Below, one piece after another: positions 22,482-34,854 of a DNA stretch of 64,000 bases. Both the position numbers and the translations under genes were made by a program. A model generated the notes under the pieces. It was not told the DNA's origin, ran no database searches, and saw nothing but the letters and a program-made list of their open reading frames with translations. Position 1 is the first letter of the stretch; every line of letters begins with the position of its first letter. The stretch spans positions 29,906,227 to 29,970,226 of the forward strand of contig NC_089863.1 of NCBI RefSeq assembly GCF_036373705.1, given 5' to 3'. The DNA comes from Amia ocellicauda (Eukaryota > Chordata > Actinopteri > Amiiformes > Amiidae).

Positions 22482-25400
22482 ATGGCGGCGGGACCGATCT
22501 CAGAGAGAAATCAAGGTACCAGAAAAGTTCTCAAAAGAATGAATGAAACCATAACTCGGGAGAAAAATAAATAGTCATAAAAAAGGCGTGCCGTTAGTTG
22601 ACCTGCTGGGCAGAAGTGTTGTGGGCCGACTTTATGCGGAGAAGAGAATCCAAATGCCTGGGACTCCTAGCTGATTCACACGCCACTGTATGGCAACTCT
22701 TTATCCGTGCGCACTTTGTGGTTAAAATATAAATAAACACAACCCAGTTTAGAAGTTGTTTTGTATAAACGGTAATCGCATTGAACTAAAATCCTTAAAC
22801 TGTGCTGTTCCCGGGTCACCTGAGTGTTTGCAAGGGTTATTAGAGTATTACATGTTGCTGATTTATTTTAGTATTTATGGCTGTGAAAGTGAGACTGGCC
22901 GACTGAAGTCACACACTTACTTACATGGGCGAGATGGAGAAAACGAGAAGGCAAACACATCAGCGATCATATAAATAAAGATCAGGAATTGATTTAAGCT
23001 ATAGCACACGTATTGTATAGTGTAAAAGCAGTGCGATAGTGATAGGGTCGAGTCTGTGTCGGTTATATTGTGTGCCAGATCCCATCATTGGAAATAACAA
23101 TATCTTACAGGTCATTTAGGTGCATTCAAAAGCAATGCTAGTTTTTAGCACATTAAGAATAAAACCTAGACCTTTGTGATCAGATTTGAAGGCGACGAGT
23201 ATCGTAAACAGGACAATGGGAGTAGACTGATCCGGACTAGTTTCATTTAATAAATACATACTTAAGTCTCCATTGAATTCCCAATTGGCTTCATAGTATC
23301 AACGGTCCTGCTTTCAGTTGCATTTACATGTGCATTGTCCATCCTGTAGTTTCGGGGGATTGTTCTTACAGGTGAATTTAACATGAATATCAAATTAAAA
23401 GGCACAATTAGCACCTCTGCTAGGGCTTGATTGAAGACACCTGCAAGAGCTGCCCTCCACAACCTGACTTTTCCAACTGCTATCTTAAAGAGGGCTTCAA
23501 TTGTGGTGCCTTTGGGCTGCTTAAGTGCATTATTTAATTGTTTTTGCTGGCATTCTTCTTTATTTCTTAGCAGATGCTCTTCTATGTTGTAAGTCACCCT
23601 GAATAAGGCATTACAAAATAGCATTACTATAGAAGTGCATAGGGGAAATTTACAGTTCATACAAAATACAACTCCTACATCCTAGGCTGTAGTAGCTAAC
23701 CAGTGCAGATACTATGTGAAGTCGCAGTTCAGTGCATAGGGAAGTGCATATAGGGATAGGCACAGCATGAAAGATAAATTAAAAGTAAACTTTGTTACAA
23801 ATGTTTAAAATATTCTAATACCAACTCCTAACATTATTAACTGTTACCTTGATATTATTTTTGTGTTTGGTGAATACCTAACAAAGTCTAGCATTGTTCT
23901 GAAATTGTGAAATGGAAAGCTAAGATTGTCTAAGATTAGACAATCACGTCGATTTTATTTCTCTTGTTCGCAGAAACTGACAGTTTGAATACTAATGCCC
24001 ACTTCAGATGTTCCTCACAGTCTGTCTAAATTTAACCATTTGATTTGTATAATGTCCATTACTTAAATAAAAGTTTTTGCATATAACAAAGTTCATAACT
24101 GTCTTAATAAGCTCCTCAAATGCCACTGTCATGTTAGTAGGCATTGTACTAAATGCAGTAACGTTAATTGAACCACCTATTCATCTTCTAATTTAAATGT
24201 TATATTCCTAAGTTCTGGCTTGCTGTGTGTTTATTATCTGTGACCGTTATTGTTTTTTACTTCTAAATTATTACAAATATTGACCTTAAGTCAGTTGCAG
24301 TCCCTTAGTTGGATGTTTGAATAAGGTGCTTTTACTGGAAGGTTGACATGTCACGCAAGAAAAAATCAAGCTATCTGTGGTCAGTGAATCTGCAGTGTGT
24401 AACATGTTGTCCCTGCCTCCCTAGATGCCACTGTGTATGTGGGGGGTCTCGACGAGAAGGTGTCCGAGCCCTTGCTGTGGGAGCTGTTTCTCCAGGCGGG
24501 GCCAGTAGTCAACACGCACATGCCCAAAGACAGAGTGACCGGGCAGCACCAAGGTGAGGCGATGGCATCGAGTCTCTCAAAACGGATGGAACCGTAATGT
24601 GATTCTTTGCCAAATGTAATTTCTAATTCTTGAGAATACTACTCTGCTTAACCGATCAGAACGACTTTCTGTATGTGTGAGACTGGAATGATTGATTTGA
24701 TGATTGATACAACTGTAGTATTTAGGACCTGGGCTGGAGGCCTCTGCTGATTCCTGATGCATGTGGCACGTTGTAGAGTCTGCAGCCCAAGTCCACTTGT
24801 GTCCTTTGGTCAGTGGTGTTCCTGTTGGGTTGATTTTGTCAGTAGCTTTCAGGATTTGGAGTAGTTCTGTCAAGTCCCCTCATCGTCTTCTCTGCTCTCC
24901 GCTAAAGAAATGGCATTCCTTCACTCCTTCTGATAGCTGGGGACAGTGCAGGAAAGAAAATAAGCAGCCACTTTCACTCTTTCATCTTCTGATTGGGTTG
25001 ACCCTGGTTATGGCACGGTGTCGGGAATGCACGTACATGTCCTGGTTTCGATATGTGGGTTAGTTCTATGGTCAACAGCGCACAATAGCTGCTGTTGTAG
25101 CACTAATGAATTAAACACTGATGGACTACTGGTATACTGTTGTATGGAAGGGTTATAGAATGACCCTCACTGAGGAAATTGCCACTTAACATTGAAGAGC
25201 ATCTGTAGAATCTGTCCTGATGAATCGGCACTGTGGGGGAAGAAATTAAGCCAACAGATCCACCTGGCAAGAGCAGAGAATTCCTTCATCTGACCACATG
25301 GCCAGGGTTTATCTGTCTGTAAAGATGGCAGCGTCCGTAATCGCATTCAGACGAGAATTGGGAGTAGTAAATAATGTTAAACTAAGCAAAATAACATGAA

Positions 25401-27309
25401 TTCATGCCAAACAAGAAAAATAAACCGCAAGGTATTAAAATCTTGCTTTAAATCTGCAGGTTAAATATTGTACAGAAACTAGTAGACTACCACAGCATAT
25501 AGAGTTAATACATTGCTTGTTAAACTCATTCTCCAGGTTGCCTGGCATGGTTTCAGAATCACTGACATGCAAGTGTTTTTTTCATCTTGTATTTGTTTAC
25601 ACCGTTTCAGTTTCTCTTCAAATGAAAACAACCAGTTTGTGCATCATTTGTTTTAAGCAGCAGTCCATATGGGTGCAGTTCTCAATGCCAACCAGACTGC
25701 TTTACAGTAACTCCCGTAGAACAAATAGCAGGTCTAGTTTAGTATGAAATAGGCTTGTGCTTCAGACAGATAGCCACCGTAGTGTTATCAAAGATCAGAC
25801 GCTGCCTGGGGACTCTGTGCCAAGTCTGTCCTCTATCACAATGAGCTGAGGTCAAATGGGGGAGATATGGTACAGGCAGCTCATACCTAGCTTCTGTATG
25901 GAAAGCTGTGCACTAAGCTGGTACAGTATTTGATAGGCTTGGGGAAATGATTTGGCACCAGATGTTAAGGAATATAGTTTAAATAATTGACGTGGCTTGA
26001 TTTGATCAGAGAGTAACTTCCTTCATTTGCACCCCTGAACAAAACAAGGCCACATCTGCCGTGACTCATCTTGTTGGCATCCCAGCAACATTGAAGCTTC
26101 ACCAGTAACAAATGTACCCAGATAAAAAAACAAAAACAAAAAAAAAAAACACATTCGCAGTATCAGTGATTGGTGCTGAAAAGTGCACAGATTGGGGAGA
26201 AAATTACAGATCTGAAATGCAAAGAATCTCAGCTGTTAATTAGCACCTTTTAATATCTTGCTCTCTCCTCGCAGGACTGTGTTCAGGCTTATTAAAGCGG
26301 AATATCAAAAAGCCAGGGAGGAGTGTTTAAAGGGAAGGCTGGTGTCCAGCACACACCATTACAGCCCTCTCTTATTAAAGCTTAATTCCAATATCCCAGC
26401 CAGCGCCTCCGGAGGGTGTCTGTAAAACATGTAATCTAATGATTTAAATCTTCCCATCCTTTCTCTTGCCTTCTCCTGTCTCCCTCCTTCTTCCACCTGC
26501 TCCCTCCTTCATCCTCTCCCTCTTTCTCCTTCTTGTCCCCCTGCCCTGAACCCCCAACCCCTTCCATCCCTTCCCCCGTCTCCATCCGCCTTCTCCCACC
26601 TCCCTCCTTCATCCCCCCCCTCACCAGGATATGGCTTCGTGGAGTTCCTGAGCGAGGAGGACGCTGACTACGCCATCAAGATCATGAACATGATCAAGCT
26701 GTACGGCAAGCCCATCCGTGTCAACAAAGCCTCGGCCCACAACAAGAACTTGGATGTGGGCGCCAACATCTTCATCGGCAACCTAGACCCCGAGATCGAT
26801 GAGAAGCTCCTCTACGACACCTTCAGTGCCTTCGGGGTGATCCTGCAAACGCCCAAGATCATGCGCGACCCCGACACGGGCAACTCCAAAGGCTACGCCT
26901 TCATCAACTTCGCCAGCTTCGATGCCTCGGATGCCGCCATTGAGGCCATGAACGGCCAGTACCTCTGCAACCGGCCCATCACCGTCTCCTACGCCTTCAA
27001 GAAAGACTCCAAGGGCGAGCGGCATGGCTCGGCCGCTGAGCGCCTCCTGGCCGCCCAGAACCCCCTGTCCCAGGCTGACCGCCCCCATCAGCTCTTTGCC
27101 GACGCGCCCCCTCCACCCTCGGCCCCCACCCCCGTCCTCACCTCCATGGGACATGGGGTCCACCACCCGGGCCTGTACCAGAAAGGTTAGTGAACAGCGT
27201 CTCGCCGGCCCTTCTCGTGATGCTCAGTGTCTGTCTGCTCTTCTCTCAGGACTCCTCTTTTTTGGCCTCATGCTCTTTTCCTGCCCTCTGTTTATCCCAT
27301 TCTCCCATT

Positions 27310-27348
<39 letters not shown>

Positions 27349-27964
27349 GTTGTTCCATTTCTCTCATACTCTCTCTCACTCTCTGTGCTCATCTTCTCAC
27401 TCCCATCCCCTCGCTGTATCTCTCGTACTCTTGCCTCCTCTCTGTCTCGCGCTCTGATTTGACGGGGTGTCGTCTTGATGACAATTATGTTCGCAAAACA
27501 GTCATTGGAGTCAAACAAAAATCAACACTCGGACACTTGCAGCAGTTTACATGGCAGGCCAGTTCTAGTCCCACCGATATTGTTCTCATCAATACTGGGA
27601 CACTTGCATAGACGGAGCAGTAGGCTGAGAAATGGACAGTTGTATTGTTAGGCAGATATTTTGTTTGTTCTTTGGTTGCAGAACCTGATGAGAAATGTCT
27701 AGAATGCACCTGAATGTTCTGAACACAGCGGTCACATGATCTTTGGTTTCAGAATGAATACCACCAGTGGCTGGTTTCACAGGCCTGAATTAGCATTAGT
27801 CTAGGACCAATCGACCAAAAATTACACCATGCTAATGTGGGGCTGTGAATCCTGCCCTGAATCTCCTCTAAATACGTCCCTCTGTCTCTGACTGGTTCTA
27901 AGTGGTGAGGAATCTCCACATGCGTGTTTGAATATGAATACTGAACTATATTTATACCTACTGA

Positions 27965-27995
<31 letters not shown>

Positions 27996-28737
27996 GATTC
28001 CCCCTCCTGGCAGCTACCCTCCGCCCGTGCCCCCCCCTGGCTCCATGCCCCCTGGGATGCCCCCTGGCATGCCGCCTCCACCAATGCCCCCTGGTTCAGG
28101 AAACCCAGGACAGGGTGGAGGAGCTCCAGGATCGGGACCCCCGCCCGGACCCCCGCCCTTCCCTCCCGGAGGCATGCCCCCAGGTGAGCACAGCATCGAT
28201 TTCATATTCGCTTCGCCGGGCCTTTTTATAGTGCCTTGGATGGTAAGGGTTTAACTGTGTGGTCCAGCTTTTGATTCCCGTCTCTCTCTGGAACCAGGCA
28301 TGCCCCAGATGCCCATGCCCCCTCCTGGCCCGCCCGGCATGGTGCCTCCGCCCCCGGGTTCAGGAGGCCAGGGACACCCGCATCCACCCCCACCTCCTGG
28401 CATGCCCCACCACGGACATCCCCACATGGGCATGCACCGCTTCGGTCCGCCGATGGGTAAGTGAGCCCCATTCCGGTTCCGGTCCCGGCACGGCCCATCT
28501 CTGCATGGCTTTAACCCATTGACTCTGATCTCTCCCTCTCTCCCCACAGGACACCCAGGGCAGATGCACCCCCCAGGGATGAGGGGACCCCCACCTCCCA
28601 TGCCCCCTCCAGGCTACGGCGGCGGCCCACCCCGTCCCCCTCCCTTCGGCTTCCAGCGGGGGCTCCCCATGCCTCCCAGGCCCAACAACAGACCCCCTGT
28701 CCCGCCCCGGGGCCCCATGAGACCCATGCCCCCCTAG
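22482..28737 (+). CDS. sf3b4: Splicing factor 3B subunit 4 (SF3b49)
   Basis: Six exons: 22482-22515, 24425-24553, 26628-27185, 27995-28183, 28298-28456, 28550-28737. They give 418 residues (human 424). SF3B4 is the SF3b component of the U2 snRNP that contacts pre-mRNA upstream of the branch point and binds SF3B2 in the nucleus. RRM1 spans about residues 13-91 with VYVGGL (15-20) and GYGFVEF (55-61). RRM2 spans about 100-179 with IFIGNL (102-107) and KGYAFINF. Both match the human protein almost residue for residue as I remember it. After [18 protein letters not shown] comes a Pro/Gly/Met-rich tail to the end, typical of the family but different in detail. All five introns are phase 1. The stop is TAG. 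It follows MTMR11 in the same direction, as in human. Confidence 0.97.
22516..24424 (+). other. SF3B4 intron 1
   Basis: This is 1.9 kb between AAG|GTACC and CCTAG. A decayed repeat related to the SINE-type tails elsewhere lies at about 23540-23700 on the minus strand (AGCAGATGCTCTT, TACATCCTAGGCTG). Nothing else was recognised. Confidence 0.5.
24554..26627 (+). other. SF3B4 intron 2
   Basis: This is 2.1 kb between AAG|GTGAGG and TCACCAG. The last 165 bases (about 26455-26625) are nearly all C and T, an unusually long pyrimidine tract leading into the acceptor of the main RRM exon. No gene or transposon was recognised inside. Confidence 0.5.
27186..27994 (+). other. SF3B4 intron 3
   Basis: This is 0.8 kb with two CT-rich tracts (about 27290-27450 and 27966-27990), the second forming the acceptor's pyrimidine tract. 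No other feature was seen. Confidence 0.5.
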
Positions 28738-28958
28738 ACCACAGACTGCACCCCCGGCCCCACCTAATCTTGGGGACAATCTCCCCGCCTCTGGCCCGTT
28801 TGTCTTGCTTCTGTGTTTTTATTTTATTTTCTCTAGTCCACCGCGAGTTTGAGACTCACAAGAAAGCGTCCGTTTTTGTTCTGTGTTGTCTCACTCTGAG
28901 GTTCCCCCCCGGGCCCCCTCGTCCCTTTGCTTTTGTACAGATCTCTTGTGAGTCGAGA

Positions 28959-28964
28959 AATAAA
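28959..28964 (+). terminator. sf3b4: SF3B4 poly(A) signal
   Basis: AATAAA lies 222 bases after the SF3B4 stop, in the context AGAAATAAAGC. No competing signal is nearer. Confidence 0.75.
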
Positions 28965-28984
28965 GCTTTTAATACAACCAGGCT

Positions 28985-31440
28985 GGCTCTGCCCCATTAC
29001 CAGGGCACTCTCTGTATCTGCTGGGTTTCCATTCCTGTTTCGCCTGTATCATACAGATATGACACGATAGAACACCAAGTACAAAAGGGTGCATGCATTT
29101 CTGGCTTTATATGAAGCCCTTACCCAGGGTATAGTACAGTTGTGTACAGTCTTTCTGACGGGCGTTGATGTCTCTTCTGCGGAGAAGTGGTCTTGCCATA
29201 TAAGGAGCTGGACTAGAGACTGGGCACACCAGTCTCAGTGGTGGGTGGCGTGGATCAGTTCTGCACCTCAGCCAAATTCCACCTCCCTCCAGTGCTCTAT
29301 GCTAGTCGTGACACAATTGATTCATTATAATGATTGTCGAGGCACATGGAATATTAACATTGGTTTCCAGTGGCTCCGTTGAGAAAAATAGGGAGTACAA
29401 ACTCCGGAGGTGCTGGGACGGGAGCGCGAGGCGCCAGCTGTTGATGTCACCGTCTGTTTTTGGACCCGTTTGGCTGCTGCTAACGAATGCAGCGAGATTA
29501 TGGAGTGATAATTGGAGCTGCTGAATATTGTGTTTCTTCCCCCCCCCCCCTCTCCCTCCACGAACTGGGATCAGAGCTGTCAACTCCACAGCACACCCCC
29601 GAGCCTCTTACTCCTGTTGTAGATTAGTAATTTTCTGTCTCTCTCTCTCTCTGTCTGTTTTAATGTCTGGGTCTTGACTCTCTACCCTCACTAAAGAAAT
29701 GTTTCCTTCGCTCCTGGAGGATTTTGGGATTGTGGAGGCTTTGATCTGGTTGCTGTCTGATTTTGTTATTTATATATACCCATACTAGAATTCCACTTCA
29801 GTTTTGCAGATCTAAAGACAGTCGGTTGGCACAGTGGCACCCTGCCTTGTGCCCACGCGGTTAGGGTTTGGCTCTTTGCGTCCCTCTACCAGATAAAGCG
29901 GTTAATGAAAATCGATGGGTGAAATGAAAAATACGTTTTCATTCAGAGTATATACGAGTATAACCAGCCTACCGGAGAGTTCCAGGAGTTGGTTTTTCTT
30001 TAACGTGGCCTGGTACGGGTTTCCCTTTTGATCGGGAGGAGACACAGTTTGGGTTATTTATGTTGACCGGACTTCTGCTCCCGATACAAACAGAAAACTT
30101 TGCAATTGAATTTTCTCACCTCATATATCACAAAAAATAAATGTGACGGAGCACAGATGAAACCCAGAAAACTGTCTTTAACCCTTAAGAACCAAGTATA
30201 ACAGATTGTTGTGTCACGCACATCCAAGAGGCACATTATCCCAGTTTGGACTGTAGTAACTGGAGCGAGTGTGGTCTGGCCTGTAGTGTTTTAATAAGTG
30301 GAGTAGATGGCACTAAAAGGAGACGCAGCCATCAAAGACAACGCAGCGAATCAAAGTGAATCCGCTTGTCTGTCTCGAGGAGTAATTAGCTGCCCACGCG
30401 CTGCTGCTTACAGCAGGTGGAGAACCGATCAGTGATTAGCCGCCGTGTGTCAGTGCCACTATGAGGGGAGAGGGATGAAAAAGAGAATGAAAGAAAAAAT
30501 CAGCAGCTGCCCAGGCTTATTATGATCAGTTTACGCTTGGGGAAAAAAATTGTGGTTACTGGAGCTCTGTGGGAGGGGTCTGGGGTTGGCATGGCGACGG
30601 AGGCTGGGTGGGCTGTGTATTTTGATTTAGCAGCTCGGGCTGTGTTTAGGCTGGGGGTTATGCATAAATCGGGTTGTCGTGTCCGGATATGCGAATCACT
30701 CCTGTCTAGGCATGGATGTATCGATCTATAGCTAGAACTAGATCTGTATGTTGGCCTCCAGATGTATTCACACCCCTGCTGGAGTGTAAGCTGATTTAGC
30801 CAGAGGTCGCAGGTGTAGCGTCACTACAAATTAATACTATAGTCAAGAATCGGGGGACTGTGGATATTCAGTGCATTATCATGGCCGGGTCACACAGACG
30901 AGTCCTTACTGGCTTAGGCTTGTGTGTTCGAACGCATTGGACTGCACAACAGTTCACCATTTGTGCTTTCTCCATCTTCTGTGATACGTGATAGGTCTAA
31001 ACATTTGAGTTGCCTGAAAATGTTGCAGTGTAAACAATGTGCTTTAAAGTGACATTTAAACCAGTGAAATCAAATTGTGGGGCAAGTATGAAAACTCAAG
31101 ATTCTTACATTTGTTCCTATTCTTGTATTCTATTTAGAATCCAAATGGTGCATATCCCATTCTCATGCTTTTATAATTGCTATATTATTGAAAGGTGTAG
31201 ATGTGGTGATGACAGTAAGTCTCACTGGGTAAGGGAATATGCTGATGGATTAATACATATTCTGGATCTTGAACACATCTGAAAGTCTGCTTCTTCAAGA
31301 ATAACATTTTGAGCTTAGGGGGGGAAAAAGATCAGCAGGGACTGGAGAAAAGGAAAATTGATCTTTGCAGAATAAGATTTTCTGCTTCTCTGGGATTTAT
31401 TCTGTAGAAGGGGAATTACATTCAACTGAATAGAAATGAG
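28985..31440. other. Intergenic, no gene seen
   Basis: No coding exon, RNA gene or clear transposon was recognised on either strand. A poly-C run lies at about 29539-29549. Scattered pieces may be old repeats. Confidence 0.4.
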
Positions 31441-31454
31441 CAATATTGTACTGC

Positions 31455-31471
31455 AGTGCCTATAGGAAGTG

Positions 31472-31504
<33 letters not shown>

Positions 31505-32060
31505 CATCAGACTTTTTAACATTTTTATTGTATTAACCTGGAATTTGGATGCATTTAAAATCAGATTCTCCCCCCTTTTCACGTACACAACCTACTCAAC
31601 ACTTTGAAGAAGCAGGTTTGTGCTGTAAAACAAGTTAATAAGCATCAATACTTGGATGACTCACATATGGCAGCCATTACAGCTGTGGATTTTAAGGGGT
31701 ACATTTTTACCAGGTTTTCACGGGATTTGCAGTAATTGCTCTGTCAAGTTGGAATTGTATCATTGGTGGTCAGAGATTTTCAAGACCTGCCATAGGTTCT
31801 GAATCATTCATGTCAGGGCTTTGACTGGGCACCTCTAGGCTTTTCACTTTCTTCTTTTAAACCCATTCCAGTGACACTTTGGCTGTGTGCTTGGAGTCAT
31901 TGTCCTACTGAATGGTATATCCCTGTCCTAGTCTTGGGTGTTTTGCAGACAGAAGCAGGTTTTCTTCAAGGATTGCCTGTATAATTCTCCCTCCATTCTC
32001 ATCCTTATTTACCAAGTTCCTCACAGAGGTGCTCTATCCAAAGGACTGACGTGAAGTCTG
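31455..32060 (-). mobile_element. Decayed Tc1-like transposon fragment
   Basis: The left end reads CAGTGCCTATAGGAAGTGTT, a Tc1-type terminus, followed by a (CA)n run at 31473-31502. On the minus strand, 31905-31862 encodes DNDSKHTAKVSLEW, which matches the catalytic block [14 protein letters not shown] of the element at 56.8 kb. Large parts are missing and no open frame remains. This is a different, older family from the element at 16.4 kb. Confidence 0.75.
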
Positions 32061-32677
32061 GGCATGGCTAGGATAGCACTATAACCCCATTCACACTAAA
32101 ATGCCAGCAAATTACCGGCAAAGTTTGCCTGCTTTTTTCCTGTTGCCCCCCATTCACACTGGCTTTGAATGCCGGAAAATTGCCGCCAAGGGCCCATTCA
32201 ACAGCACACAGAGACCAGGCAAGAGCGCTGTAGCCTGGGGCCGAGACCCTACAGCAGCCCATGGATCCGGAGAGTAGACCCGGACCGACACTCTGGAAGT
32301 GCGATCATCTCCCCGTTTTAATATATGGAAGCAGCGGTGAAATACCCCCGAGATGGATATTTAAGAGACGTCACACTACTGTGTTATTGTATATTTTAAT
32401 ATAGGCAATACAATCCCCTGGGCAGCGCAACGCTGATTATAATATTCACAGATATAGCAGTCTATTGTGATCTGTATAACTGCATACAGTGTGTTTAATA
32501 GACAGCTGGATGCGTCACTATTCAGACTGTTCTCATACATTATGAAAATGAATTGCCAGTCAGATCTGCGCACATTCTGCACAACGTGAACGCGCCCGTG
32601 TATTATTTGGTTGTATCATAAGTAGTCAAATGTGTTAGACTACTGCATGTAGTAACTTTATTGCCGGTATTATTATT

Positions 32678-32840
32678 TATTTATTTATTTATTTATTTAT
32701 TGGCAGACGCCCTTATCCAGGGCGACTTACAAATAAAAGCAATACAAAGTGCAAACCTACAGTAAATTCAAAGCATAATGCAATTTACAAAATAGGAAAT
32801 ACACAGTAAACAATACAATGCAGTCATATATATTTGTTAA
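32678..32840 (-). mobile_element. SINE-type repeat tail
   Basis: The plus strand reads (ATTT)n, then GGCAGACGCCCTTATCCAGG, then GCGACTTAC. Its reverse complement is the conserved tail found in many fish SINEs. The same block recurs at 41466-41500 after (ATT)n. The body to the right is AT-rich and shares words such as CAAAGTGCAAA with the second copy. Confidence 0.65.
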
Positions 32841-33904
32841 TGTACGCGTTGTGCTGCCATTTATTATATGCACTAATCTGGTAAAATATAAATATCTGGT
32901 GTTTTATTAATAAAAAAACGAACTGAGCTCACTTGATTATTGCAATATGATCGGAGTCCTGCGAAAACACGGGGTGAATCACGAAAACGACCCCGAGTGA
33001 CGAGCTGAGCAGTTTGTACACAAGACAGTGAGCAGCAACGCAGTGACGGATACATTGTTTCACAGCAAAGCAACCGAACCCAGTGTGACGGGTAACACGT
33101 TTGCCTGTATAGAGAGAATATATTTTGCAGGATATATTGGTATATAACATCTGACATGTGACAATAGTTAGCATTACATAGGCCAACCTGTTGGTTCATC
33201 AATAACACTCAGAATTGCTGCGACTATATTATTTACAGCCTCATGTCCTCAACGAGCCACCGTACATATTTGTTATTGTCATAGGAGTTAAACCTGAACA
33301 GCGGGCGGAATTGGTGGCATCACTTCGGGCACATTTTTAAAAAGGTTTCCTAAACGAGGTCCCTGATGTTTTGTCTGAGATGCGCCAGGTCTTTCTGGGC
33401 GCAGCACTGCCATTATTGGGGCATTAGCGCCCCCTTTCGCCCCCCTGGTGGCAGCTCTGGCTTTGCACCACCTGCGCCTTAATAGCTTGATAACATTTTA
33501 GAGAACAATTTAGTCAAATGAATCAAAATAATCAAATCTGCAGAAACTAAATGCAGCCATGAAAACACCCTATCTTCATCTGCTGCACTAAGGCAATGTT
33601 TGTTTTGTATTATTACTGTTTAGTGTCTTGACTGATTCATTTAAAATATCAACATCATATTTAATACAGGACACTTGCACCCCGTTTCCCAAGCTTTCCT
33701 CCACATTAGGAGATCATTCACACTTTGGCGTTAATGAATGCGCACTGTTTCCAGTATTCAGTTTTTTTGGGAAACCACCAGCGGATCTGAAAGCGTCCAC
33801 ATGTCCCAGACTGGAGCGCAGCTGCTGCACCAGCTCTGACTGGCATTGCCGCTACTCGCCGCCTGCTCCACTGAATGAGCGAAAGTGTGAGGGTGCAAAC
33901 GTGC

Positions 33905-33956
33905 TGATAATAAATATAGTCCTAACCTACACAGCTACGGGGAAATTAAACTTGTG
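33905..33956 (+). promoter_or_regulatory. Possible promoter and 5' UTR exon of the MS4A gene
   Basis: AATAAATATAG at about 33909-33919 could serve as a TATA element, and TTGTG|GTGAGT at 33956/33957 is a good splice donor. A short untranslated exon here would splice to the acceptor at 34831, 24 bases before the MS4A ATG. Position and motifs are the only support. Confidence 0.3.
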
Positions 33957-34854
33957 GTGAGTAAACTACTCGCAAAGCTGTCTCTTATTATGGTAGAGTA
34001 AGTGGATTTTACTGGTATTGTGCCTGATATGTACATAGCAAAGGGAACAGTAACGTAATGCATTGCGATTTGAAAGTGTGATGTATTTAGATAATATGCG
34101 CTTCGTTTTCTCTTCTGGATATTTCATTCTGTAACGTTAAAATGTTTGTGTTTCCGTTATTAGTAGCATTAGACAGATAAATCACAGTAACAAAACCCAC
34201 CTTGATTTTGTGGTTTTGCAAAGCCGACTTGGTGAGTCTGTCCGAGGAGGTGGTCTCATGACAATTTGCAAGTAATAATAGTTCTTGGTTTGCTGATTAC
34301 AGGCGATATTACTCATTGAGACTGGGTGTGATCAGTTACTGATAGGAATTGATTTAGGTACCAACCCATCGCCTGTGTTTTGCTGAGCAGTTTCATAGTA
34401 AAACTGTACATGTATTGTGTCCTACGTCAGCCAGAACGGATGACGGACTACACACAGCGAGATTAGAGAGATTAACCACTTCCACACACCTTCATTCATT
34501 CGCCACCGTACAGAAACATCTTCAAATACATAACATGCATAAGTGCTGTAACAGGACAACTCATAGCTTCAAATGAATCATTTAAAGAAACGTGTTGGTT
34601 AGAAAGCGCGTGGTTTTAGTTTAAAGCAATAATCACCACTGTTAAAGGGGTAGAAGTTATACACTAAATTTATGTCCACATAAATATTGCTGCCAAGAAA
34701 CTGTTCTTAGTTCTGCCAGTGATGCACTGAAAGGTGCTGGAAGTGAATGAGGGCTGGTGACAGTATTGTTAGTAAAGTGTCAAACCTGACCTCACAATTT
34801 ATACAGTTATTCTGTGTGTGTCTGTTTTCAGGAAGTCCTGATCAGCTAGTCAAG

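Noticed and set aside
26783..27166. Minus-strand open frame of 127 residues opposite SF3B4
   Set aside because: It is the shadow of the GC-rich RRM2 exon, whose plus-strand protein is unmistakable.
32085..32200. Repeated CCCATTCACACT words suggesting a foldback element
   Set aside because: Two imperfect direct copies with no inverted ends or target duplication visible.
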